Origin: Paraburkholderia sp. CNPSo 3274 | Lineage (GTDB): Bacteria > Pseudomonadota > Gammaproteobacteria > Burkholderiales > Burkholderiaceae | NCBI RefSeq assembly: GCF_024206475.1 | Contig: NZ_JAMBPR010000035.1 | Coordinates: forward strand, 26,258 to 90,257 | DNA: 64,000 nucleotides | Direction of reading: 5' to 3' | Shown here: positions 43,364 through 50,241 of the stretch, in pieces | How the letters are laid out: every line of letters starts with the position of its first letter | How positions within the stretch are numbered: position 1 is the stretch's first letter | The notes under the pieces: generated by a model | Databases searched by the model: none | The model's input: the letters and a program-made list of their open reading frames with translations, nothing else | Told to the model about the DNA's origin: nothing | Position numbers and translations under genes: made by a program

Positions 43364-44659
43364 ATGAAAAAGCCAACTCGTGTCGTTATCGTAGGTGGGG
43401 GAATCGCCGGGATTCTGCTTGCAACCAGGCTCGGCGACGGGCTGGGCCGTTCGGGTGAGGCTAGTGTCACGTTGATCGACCGAAGCCCCACGCATATCTG
43501 GAAACCGATGCTGCACACCATTGCGGCAGGTACGCGCGATGTGAATCAGCAGCGCGTCATTTATCTCTCTCATGCGCGTGAACATGGCTTCACGTATCAA
43601 CCGGGTGAGATGTGCGGACTGGACCGACAGCGGCGCGAAGTCCAGCTTGCCGCGATAGAGGCGCACGAGGGCGGCTTGATGCTCGAGCCGCGAGCCGTGC
43701 CATACGACGTGCTGCTGCTGTGTATAGGCAGCCGTGCGAACGACTTTGGCGTGCCTGGAGTCATGGAGCATTGCCATCTAATCGACAGCCAGCAGCAGGC
43801 GGAGGCATTCAACGTCGCGTTGCGCGAGCGTTCTCTTCGTTCTGTGGTCAAGGATGAGGTACTCAGGTTGGCGATTGTGGGCGCCGGTGCGACCGGGGTT
43901 GAGTTGTCTGCCGAGCTCAGTCATCTTTTCGAACTTGCGGCCGGCTATGGCGATCCCGCGATCAGAGAAAGGCTGTGCTTGACGCTGCTCGAGGCGGGGC
44001 CACGTGTGCTCCCGGCCTTCCCGCCGGAGATCTCGTCAGCCAGCCAGCAGCGACTCGAGAAAATTGGTTTTCGCGTCATGACCTCGACGGGCGTCTCCGC
44101 CGTCGAACCGGGCGGCCTGCGTTACGGAGACGGGAAACTTGCCGAAGCGGACTTGATGGTATGGGCTGCCGGTGTGAAGGCTCCTGATTTCATGCACCGG
44201 CTAGCGGGCCTCGAGACCAACCGGTCGAACCAGATCGTGGTATCGGGCACGCTGCGGGCGCTACAGGACGAAAATATTTTCGCGCTCGGTGATTGCGCTT
44301 CACTCACGCCGGAAGGTGTACAGCGTCCACTGCCTCCTACTGCGCAGGTCGCCGCTCAACAGGCGGAGCACCTTGCGCGCCATCTGCCGGAATGGATCCG
44401 TTACAACAAGCCACTTCCGGGCTTTGCATTCCGGGATTTCGGTTCGCTTGTATCACTGAGCGAGTACGACTCCTTTGGCACGTTGGGGCGCTTTGGCTTG
44501 TTTCCCGGGGGGCTCATTCGAGGCAAACTCGCCCAGCTGAGCCACGCGATGTTGTACCGACGCCATCAGCAGGCGCTGCACGGTTTTCGCAGGGCGACGC
44601 TGCTCTGGACGGCCGAACAGATCAACGGGCTGGCTCAACCGGATATCCGGCTCGCTTGA
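43364..44659 (+). CDS. Type II NADH:quinone oxidoreductase (NDH-2)
   Basis: This is a 431-residue membrane-associated flavoprotein that oxidises NADH without proton pumping. The FAD motif VVIVGGGIAGILLATRLG is at residues 6-23, the NADH motif LAIVGAGATGVELSAELSHL near 168-187, the second FAD motif ENIFALGDCASL near 304, and the NDH-2 ending with a hydrophobic, membrane-facing tail (FGSLVSLSEYDSFGTLG, then GKLAQLSHAMLYRRHQ). The ATG at 43364 is preferred to a GTG nine bases upstream. A clear terminator follows. Together with the nearby cytochrome bd genes it would form a short NADH-quinol-oxygen chain. Confidence 0.88.
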   Translation: MKKPTRVVIVGGGIAGILLATRLGDGLGRSGEASVTLIDRSPTHIWKPMLHTIAAGTRDVNQQRVIYLSHAREHGFTYQPGEMCGLDRQRREVQLAAIEAHEGGLMLEPRAVPYDVLLLCIGSRANDFGVPGVMEHCHLIDSQQQAEAFNVALRERSLRSVVKDEVLRLAIVGAGATGVELSAELSHLFELAAGYGDPAIRERLCLTLLEAGPRVLPAFPPEISSASQQRLEKIGFRVMTSTGVSAVEPGGLRYGDGKLAEADLMVWAAGVKAPDFMHRLAGLETNRSNQIVVSGTLRALQDENIFALGDCASLTPEGVQRPLPPTAQVAAQQAEHLARHLPEWIRYNKPLPGFAFRDFGSLVSLSEYDSFGTLGRFGLFPGGLIRGKLAQLSHAMLYRRHQQALHGFRRATLLWTAEQINGLAQPDIRLA

Positions 44660-44692
44660 CGGGATTTCGTGGCCCAACAGCCCTGCATATTT

Positions 44693-44721
44693 GCCGCTCT
44701 TTTGAGCGGCATTTTATTTTT
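44693..44721 (+). terminator. Rho-independent terminator after NDH-2
   Basis: GCCGCTC and GAGCGGC pair perfectly around TTTT, followed by ATTTTATTTTT, 34 bases after the NDH-2 stop. This is the clearest intrinsic terminator in the window. Confidence 0.9.
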
Positions 44722-44786
44722 CGATGCAAGTTGTCTGGGGGAACGACGCTGCATCGCAGCGTCGCTTATGAGGAAATGAAGCCGGA

Positions 44787-45107
44787 TTACACGCAAAGTC
44801 CAGATCCCGTTGAATCGACGCCAACGCTGCGACCTGGATAGCCGAACGCTTCGACGGCGATCATTGCAGATGCGTTCGATGGGGCGGGGCGTTCGGCGGG
44901 GCGAAAGACTGCATCGCCGCGGCGGATCGTGCGTCGAGACACAACGCACACGCCAGACGCGCTCGCATAACGGCGACGCCAGCGCTGCTCGCCATAATGG
45001 CATCGTCCGGGCTCCACCCAGCGAATGATGAGTATGTTTTCAGACCGTTCGAGAATTTCGATCTGGACTCGTGCGGCGTCTACCGCGGCGTACTCGCTCG
45101 TCTTCAT
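44787..45107 (-). CDS. DUF3331-type protein
   Basis: This 106-residue protein starts MKTSEYAAVDAARVQIEILE; its core has the pattern RWVEPGRCHYGEQRWRRRYA followed by GVCVVSRRTIRRGDAVFRPA, which I associate with DUF3331, a small family found mainly in Burkholderia-group bacteria. Two cysteines and several Arg residues suggest a zinc- or nucleic-acid-binding fold, but the function is unknown. The ATG at 45107 has CAGGA upstream. It lies 45 bases downstream of cydB on the same strand and may be the third gene of the cyd operon. Confidence 0.65.
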   Translation of the reverse strand: MKTSEYAAVDAARVQIEILERSENILIIRWVEPGRCHYGEQRWRRRYASASGVCVVSRRTIRRGDAVFRPAERPAPSNASAMIAVEAFGYPGRSVGVDSTGSGLCV

Positions 45108-45151
45108 TGGCTGGTCCTGGAATCGAGACGTTTTGATGAATTCGCCTACCC

Positions 45152-46135
45152 TCACGCGCGGGTCGTGTCGATCACCTTGCCGCGGAAGACCGCGTACTGG
45201 TACAGGTTGTAGCCGATCATCACAGGGAACACGAGGCCAATGCCGATCAACATGAACGCGAGGGTCAGGGTGTCCGACGCCGCTTGCCAGATCGTCAGCC
45301 GGCCCGGGATGAAGTCCGGAAAGAGGCTGATCGCGAGGCCAGCGAACGACACCATGAAGAGCGTCACCGCCGCGCTGAAGGGCTGGCGTTCGCGTCCCCG
45401 ATAGAGCGACGCGAGCAGCCACACGAACGAGAGGACCGCGAGCGCGCCAAGTACCACAAGCGGGGCGAACACGCGAGGCTGGAACCAGCGGGCATGGACC
45501 GCCACGCCGTCAAACCATGTCGCGGCGGTGAGCACGATCGCGGCAGCCACAGTGAACTGCGCGCTCACCACGGCCAGCCGTCGCGCCCAGCGCTGGATCG
45601 AGCCCGCCGCCTTCTTCACGAGCCAGGTCGCGCCGAGCAGGGCATAGCCGCTCACAACTCCAATGGCTGTCACCGCGATGAACGCGGTGCTGGACCCATC
45701 AGGCAGGAAGCCCGTGATCACCTTGCCGAGTACGATGCCCTGCGAGACGGCGGCGACAAGGCTGCCCACGCCGAACACGGTGTCCCATAGCCTTCCATGC
45801 TGCGAGCTGTGACGGAATTCGATGGCTGCGCCCCGCATGATCAATCCGGCAATCATCGCCATGACGGGCAGATACAGCGCTTGCATCAGGATCGCGTAGG
45901 CAGCGGGAAACGCGCCGAACAGGCCGCCGCCGACCACGACCAGCCATGTTTCGTTCGCGTCCCACACGTGACCGATGGATTGAATCATCACGTCATGGTC
46001 TTCGCGCTTTCTGCTCAGCAGCGTGAGCATGCCCACACCGAGATCGAATCCGTCCGTCACGACGTAGAAGACCAGCATCAGGCCGATCAGGCCGAACCAC
46101 GTGAGGGTAAGCAGGGAATGAGTGGTGCTGTCCAT
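45152..46135 (-). CDS. cydB: Cytochrome bd-type quinol oxidase subunit II
   Basis: This 327-residue inner-membrane subunit has eight to nine hydrophobic segments. The start MDSTTHSLLTLTWFGLIGLM and the motif TDGFDLGVGMLTLL near residues 27-40 are diagnostic of CydB/CioB. Further marks are WDANETWLVVVGGGLFGAFP near 53-72 and a C-terminal MIGYNLYQYAVFRGKV. It follows cydA by 33 bases, with AGGGAGAT before the ATG. With subunit I it oxidises quinol and reduces oxygen to water. Confidence 0.95.
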   Translation of the reverse strand: MDSTTHSLLTLTWFGLIGLMLVFYVVTDGFDLGVGMLTLLSRKREDHDVMIQSIGHVWDANETWLVVVGGGLFGAFPAAYAILMQALYLPVMAMIAGLIMRGAAIEFRHSSQHGRLWDTVFGVGSLVAAVSQGIVLGKVITGFLPDGSSTAFIAVTAIGVVSGYALLGATWLVKKAAGSIQRWARRLAVVSAQFTVAAAIVLTAATWFDGVAVHARWFQPRVFAPLVVLGALAVLSFVWLLASLYRGRERQPFSAAVTLFMVSFAGLAISLFPDFIPGRLTIWQAASDTLTLAFMLIGIGLVFPVMIGYNLYQYAVFRGKVIDTTRA

Positions 46136-46168
46136 CGAACTATCTCCCTTCAGTTGGAAAACGAAGAT

Positions 46169-47563
46169 TCAGTATTCGCTAGCCGCCGTTTGAGGCGGGA
46201 CGAGGGTGGTCGCGGGCGGTGTGGCCGTGAGATCGGGACCGTTCCTCAACCAACGCCGCGCGAGAAGGAAGAAGGTGATGAGCAACACGACATCGAAAGC
46301 GAATAACATCGCCATGCTGGCCGTTACCGACGACGCGGGCACTGCCGACACGGCTTGACTCGTTCGCAGCAGGCCATACACAACCCACGGCTGGCGTCCT
46401 ACCTCGCGCACGATCCATCCGGCCTCGACAGCCACGTAGGGCAGCGGGATGCACAGCACCCACGCGAGCAGGAGCTTGCGCTGCGCGACAAGGCGCTCGA
46501 GACTGCCGCGCGCCTTATGCAGCGCATATGCGGTCCAGAACGCGAGCAGCATGAACGCGAAGCCGATGCCGGCCATCACGCGGAATGCGTAGTAGAGAAG
46601 CGGCACCATGGGCGGCTGGTCGGCGCGCGGGAAGTCCGTGAGACCCGAAACGCGTCCGTGCAGCGAGTGCGTGCCGATGATGCTTAGGAGTCCCGGCACT
46701 TCGATTGACCAGTCGTTACGCTGCTTTTGCTGATCGGGCCACGCAACGAGCGACCATGCGGCGCCCGTGCCGGGCGGATTGGTCTGCCAGTGCCCTTCGA
46801 TTGCAGCGCCTTTCGCAGGTTGCGTGGCGAACACGCTGGTGCCGCTCGAATCCCCCAGCCAGACCTGAAGCGGTGCAACGAAGATGAGCACAGCCAGTGC
46901 GATCTTGAACGAACGCGCAAAGAACTCCGAATGCCGTTGGCGGAACAGATGGTACGCGGAGATGCCCGCGATCACGAACATGCCGGTTTCGATCGCTGCC
47001 GTCCACATGTGCGAGACGCCCCACACCATGTCGCGGTTGAAGATGGCGGCCAGATAGTCCGTGACGACGATCTTGCCGTTGACGACGGCGAAACCGGCTG
47101 GCGTCTGCATCCACGAATTGGCGACCATGATCCAGAACGCGGAAATGCTGGACCCGAGCGATACCATCGCTGAGGCAAAGAGGTGGACGCCGCGCGGTAC
47201 GCGTCCCCAGCCGAGCATCATCACGCCGACGAATCCGGCTTCGAGCATGAACGCCATAGCGCCTTCGAAACCCAGGATGTTGCCGACGAACTGGCCACTG
47301 TACTGCGCAAAACCAGACCAGTTGGTGCCGAACTGAAATTCCAGCGGAATCCCCGTGACCACGCCGACCGCGAAATTGAGCGCGAGCAGCTTGCTCCAGT
47401 GGCGTGCATGGCGGTAGTACATCACGTCGCCAGTGCGGATCCACAGTGCTTCGACCAGCAGCAGGAATGCGGAGAGACTGATGGTCAGGATCGGCCACAC
47501 GATGTGGAAGATCGTCGTCATCGCGAACTGGGCTCGCGAAAGATGGAGTACGTCGGTGAGCAT
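46169..47563 (-). CDS. cydA: Cytochrome bd-type quinol oxidase subunit I
   Basis: This 464-residue subunit carries the haems. The haem ligand His20 is in AMTTIFHIVWPILTISLSAF, the second His in GVSHMWTAAIETGMFVIAG near residue 184, and the quinol (Q-loop) site in KQRNDWSIEVPGLLSIIGTH near 280, with the conserved lysine and glutamate. The Q loop is short, as in cyanide-insensitive oxidases (CioA) of pseudomonads and Burkholderia rather than in E. coli CydA. It is the first gene of the cydAB operon and is divergent from the LRAT gene; regulatory module B lies between them. Confidence 0.95.
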   Translation of the reverse strand: MLTDVLHLSRAQFAMTTIFHIVWPILTISLSAFLLLVEALWIRTGDVMYYRHARHWSKLLALNFAVGVVTGIPLEFQFGTNWSGFAQYSGQFVGNILGFEGAMAFMLEAGFVGVMMLGWGRVPRGVHLFASAMVSLGSSISAFWIMVANSWMQTPAGFAVVNGKIVVTDYLAAIFNRDMVWGVSHMWTAAIETGMFVIAGISAYHLFRQRHSEFFARSFKIALAVLIFVAPLQVWLGDSSGTSVFATQPAKGAAIEGHWQTNPPGTGAAWSLVAWPDQQKQRNDWSIEVPGLLSIIGTHSLHGRVSGLTDFPRADQPPMVPLLYYAFRVMAGIGFAFMLLAFWTAYALHKARGSLERLVAQRKLLLAWVLCIPLPYVAVEAGWIVREVGRQPWVVYGLLRTSQAVSAVPASSVTASMAMLFAFDVVLLITFFLLARRWLRNGPDLTATPPATTLVPPQTAASEY

Positions 47564-47666
47564 GATGGCCTTCCCGTTGCGGAGTGCGAATGGCTGCGTT
47601 TGAGCGACGCCAGCGTTGGGAGACGTTGCCCGTGCAGAGCCACTTTAGGCCGTTGGAGGTGGGCGG

Positions 47667-47769
47667 CTCAATTGCACGATGGTGTAACGCAGCCGCCGTA
47701 TCGAAGGGAAGGAGTGTCGTGAAAACCTGAACCCAAAGTGTAATTGCGGCTCCTCCGGGCACCCCCTAA
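47667..47769 (+). promoter_or_regulatory. Regulatory module B between cydA and the LRAT gene
   Basis: The 23-base box at 47667-47689 is identical to that upstream of NDH-2. CCCAAAGTGTAATTGCGGCT follows, with GTGTAATTGC starting at 47738, exactly 71 bases after the box start as in module A. CCCTAA stands at 47764, again 26 bases further. TTGCGG and TAAATT, 17 bases apart, could be -35 and -10. The module reads toward the LRAT gene; the box may also serve the divergent cydAB operon, whose start is about 100 bases away. Confidence 0.65.
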
Positions 47770-47811
47770 ATTGATTCGCATGCCGACACACACCGGAGCT
47801 GGAGCAGAGCC

Positions 47812-48342
47812 ATGGACCGCGACCGCCACCAATCAGGGAGCGAACGTGACGCACGATGCGCAGCCGCTTATGCGCCGGCGGATGTCGTACTGGATGGATC
47901 GAATGGCGAACTCGCGCTCGGTGCCCACCTGATCACGAAACGCCACGGCTACGAACATCACGGCATTTATGTCGGTAGCGGCATGGTCATTCACTACGCG
48001 GGTTTCGCGAAGTCCGTGTATCGCGGCCCTGTCGAAGAAGTCCCAATCGAGCAGTTCGCCGGCGGTCACACCGTTTCTGTGCGCGCGCGTCAGCTTCCGA
48101 CGTATTCAGGCGCGCAAGCCGTGCGGCGCGCCCGCTCGCGGCTCGGCGAAAACCGCTATCGCCTGTTGACCAATAACTGTGAGCACTTCTGCACATGGTG
48201 CCTGCTCGGCGAAAGCCGCAGCGAACAGGTTCATGCATGCCTGAGACGTCCGCTCGTGGGCGTTCACGCGCTGCTGTGTCTTGTGAGCACCTTCATCGGC
48301 AACCGGAGCAAAACCGATCACGCGGTGGTCAGCGCCGCGTGA
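47812..48342 (+). CDS. LRAT-domain (NlpC/P60-superfamily) protein
   Basis: This 176-residue protein has the lecithin:retinol acyltransferase fold of permuted papain-like enzymes: GAHLITKRHGYEHHGIYVG with the catalytic histidine near residue 50, and LLTNNCEHFCTWCLLGESRS with the catalytic cysteine (NCEHF) near 123. A hydrophobic segment (VGVHALLCLVSTFIGN) lies near the C-terminus. Bacterial members are thought to act as acyltransferases, phospholipases or amidases on lipids, but substrates are largely unknown. ATG with GGAG about eight bases upstream. It is expressed from module B, which it shares with NDH-2, so a link to respiration or membrane stress is suggested. Confidence 0.8.
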   Translation: MDRDRHQSGSERDARCAAAYAPADVVLDGSNGELALGAHLITKRHGYEHHGIYVGSGMVIHYAGFAKSVYRGPVEEVPIEQFAGGHTVSVRARQLPTYSGAQAVRRARSRLGENRYRLLTNNCEHFCTWCLLGESRSEQVHACLRRPLVGVHALLCLVSTFIGNRSKTDHAVVSAA

Positions 48343-48390
48343 ATCCCGTTACTCAACCTTGATGTAGACAACGACGCGAAGGAGGCCACC

Positions 48391-48633
48391 ATGAGCCCGA
48401 CCGAAATGACGCTGCGCTGGGCCGTCGAGAAGTGGCTCGCGCCCACGCCTGCAATGCCCGCGCATGTCGTGCGGGTCCGCCGCACCCGAAGGCATCGGCG
48501 CCGCGTGTGCATCGAGGCGGGGCGCCCCAGCGGTCTGCTGTCGATTTTCTTCTTCCGTCACGACGACGGATCGTGGAACGTGTATCCACCCGTGCAAGCG
48601 CGGCTGGCCATGTCCGTGTGGAGGACTGCGTGA
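48391..48633 (+). CDS. Small conserved-looking protein of unknown function
   Basis: This is an 80-residue basic protein with GAAGGAGG before the ATG. It shows MTLRWAVEKWLAPTPAMPAH, then an Arg-rich stretch (VRVRRTRRHRRRVCIEAGRP) and FFFRHDDGSWNVYPP. I do not recognise a domain. The TGA stop overlaps the ATG of the next gene, so the two are coupled, and both follow the LRAT gene on the same strand within 50 bases. Confidence 0.65.
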   Translation: MSPTEMTLRWAVEKWLAPTPAMPAHVVRVRRTRRHRRRVCIEAGRPSGLLSIFFFRHDDGSWNVYPPVQARLAMSVWRTA

Positions 48634-49064
48634 TGAACTACGGCTCTGGCAATCTGATGAAGCGCGCTCCTGGCAGGCACGAGGTCCTGGCGGGATTCCA
48701 GGCGGATGCCGACGACCCGGTGTCCAGAGCAGAGCGCCCGTTCAAGATATCCGTCGTTGCGGTCTGTTGCTGGGTACTAATCGAGGCGCCGCTGGAACTC
48801 AGCGGATCGATCAGTTCGACCTCGCTGCTCGCGGTGCTGGCGTCGAAGGTAGTCATGTGCCTAATTGGTTTTGCCGCCATAGGCGGCTTGCGCTTTACGC
48901 GTCACGTCTTCGCTTTCATTTGCGCGGCGAGTGTGTTCGCAGTAGCACCGGCGTTGCCCCTCGAGTACGCGCACAGCGTTGCCATAGCACTCGTCTCGAC
49001 GGTCGAGTGCATTGCCAAGGCCGCATGCGTTGTCGCGTTCGCAATCGCCCCAAGACGAGTCTGA
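48633..49064 (+). CDS. Membrane protein of unknown function
   Basis: This 143-residue protein has four hydrophobic segments (about residues 43-60, 63-85, 92-110 and 115-138) after a polar N-terminus of about 40 residues. It starts MNYGSGNLMKRAPGRHEVLA. The ATG shares its first base with the stop of the preceding small gene (TGATG) and has GGAGG upstream. No family is evident. It is probably co-transcribed with the LRAT and small basic protein genes and converges with the FixJ-type regulator gene. Confidence 0.6.
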   Translation: MNYGSGNLMKRAPGRHEVLAGFQADADDPVSRAERPFKISVVAVCCWVLIEAPLELSGSISSTSLLAVLASKVVMCLIGFAAIGGLRFTRHVFAFICAASVFAVAPALPLEYAHSVAIALVSTVECIAKAACVVAFAIAPRRV

Positions 49065-49169
49065 TGAGCGCTCTGGGGCGGGCATGGCTGTCGATCGCGC
49101 TGTCGAAGGCGCTTGGAGGCGGGTATCGCGAGGCGGCGCCTGTCGAACTGGGGGACGCTGACGCGGCCG

Positions 49170-49838
49170 TCACGCGGATGCGCCCTCAGCGTGCAGTTTT
49201 CCCGCAATGTTGACCAGTTCGGCGAGCGAGCGGGCGTCCATCTTGCGCATGACGTGCCGGCGGTGCACCTTTACCGTGATCTCGCTGATGCCCAATTCCG
49301 CGCCCACCTGCTTGTTCAGCAGCCCTGATACCACCAACGCCATGACTTCCCGCTCGCGTTTGCTGAGCGAGGTGTAGCGCTCACGGATCGACTGCATCCC
49401 GGCTTCCTTGCTCAATGCCGCGCGACTGCGCTCGATAGCGTGCCGAATGGCATCGAGCAGAATCTGATCGTCAAAGGGCTTGGTGAGAAATTCGGCCGCT
49501 CCGGCCTTCATGGCCCGTACCGTCATCGGCACGTCGCCGTAACCGGTGATGAAGATGATGGGCATGTCTGTGCGCTCGGATGCAATGAGATTCTGCAAGT
49601 CGAGGCCGCTTAGATCGGGAAGGCTCACGTCCAGCACCAGGCAGTTCGGGACCATCGCGCGCGGGCGTCCGAGGAAGTCCTGAGCGCAAGCGTACGTCTC
49701 CGCCCTGAGACCCGCAAAGCGGATCATCGCTTCGAGCGACTCGCGCACCGAGACATCGTCGTCGACGACGAAGACAACCGGCGCGGCTTGCGGCGACGAC
49801 GATTTCGATGCGAATTCAACTGCATGTGCGGGTGTCAT
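49170..49838 (-). CDS. FixJ/NarL-type response regulator
   Basis: This is a 222-residue two-component regulator. The receiver domain has VVDDDVSVRESLEA, the phospho-acceptor Asp in VLDVSLPDLSGLD near residue 70, the conserved threonine in IFITGYGDVPM and lysine in FLTKPFDD. The output is a LuxR-type helix-turn-helix (LSKREREVMALVVSG, then ISEITVKVHRRHVMRKM). The ATG at 49838 has GGAG six bases upstream; an ATG four codons earlier is possible. It is the last of four signalling genes on this strand and is the only one with a DNA-binding domain, so it is the best candidate to bind the repeated TTGCAC-GATG-GTGTAA boxes. Confidence 0.88.
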   Translation of the reverse strand: MTPAHAVEFASKSSSPQAAPVVFVVDDDVSVRESLEAMIRFAGLRAETYACAQDFLGRPRAMVPNCLVLDVSLPDLSGLDLQNLIASERTDMPIIFITGYGDVPMTVRAMKAGAAEFLTKPFDDQILLDAIRHAIERSRAALSKEAGMQSIRERYTSLSKREREVMALVVSGLLNKQVGAELGISEITVKVHRRHVMRKMDARSLAELVNIAGKLHAEGASA

Positions 49839-49869
49839 TGCGAACTCCATTCACAGGCCCCGAAAGGAA

Positions 49870-50241
49870 TCATTCGACCTTGAGCGCGGCCTGGATCGCC
49901 CCGAGCAGGGCGGTGTCGCTGAAGGGTTTGAACAGACAGTCGACGGCGCCCTGTTCGAGCACGTGTGGGCGCAGCGTCTCGTCTCCATGCGCCGTGATGA
50001 AGACGATCGGAACGGCTTGCCGGCGCTGCTTGAGCTCGTGCTGCAGGTCCTGGCCGGACATGCCAGGCATGGCGATGTCGACGATCAGGCAGCGCGCTTC
50101 GCCGGCACAGCCAGATGCCAGGAACTCCTCTGCCGACGCAAATGCCCGCGCTGCGAAGCCGAACACGCGCAGCAGGTCGGGCAGCGATTCGCGCACTGAC
50201 TCGTCATCGTCGACCACCGCGATTAGCAAGCGTTCGGCCAT
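49870..50241 (-). CDS. Single-domain response regulator (receiver only)
   Basis: This is a 123-residue receiver domain without output domain. Visible are the acidic pocket VVDDDESVRESLPDLL, phospho-acceptor Asp in LIVDIAMPGMSGQD near residue 54, the threonine in FITAHGDE and lysine in LFKPFSD. Its ATG overlaps the stop of the histidine kinase gene (TGATG). Receiver-only proteins serve as phosphate sinks or phosphorelay intermediates between kinases and DNA-binding regulators; here it sits between a kinase gene and a FixJ-type gene, which suits either role. Confidence 0.88.
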   Translation of the reverse strand: MAERLLIAVVDDDESVRESLPDLLRVFGFAARAFASAEEFLASGCAGEARCLIVDIAMPGMSGQDLQHELKQRRQAVPIVFITAHGDETLRPHVLEQGAVDCLFKPFSDTALLGAIQAALKVE

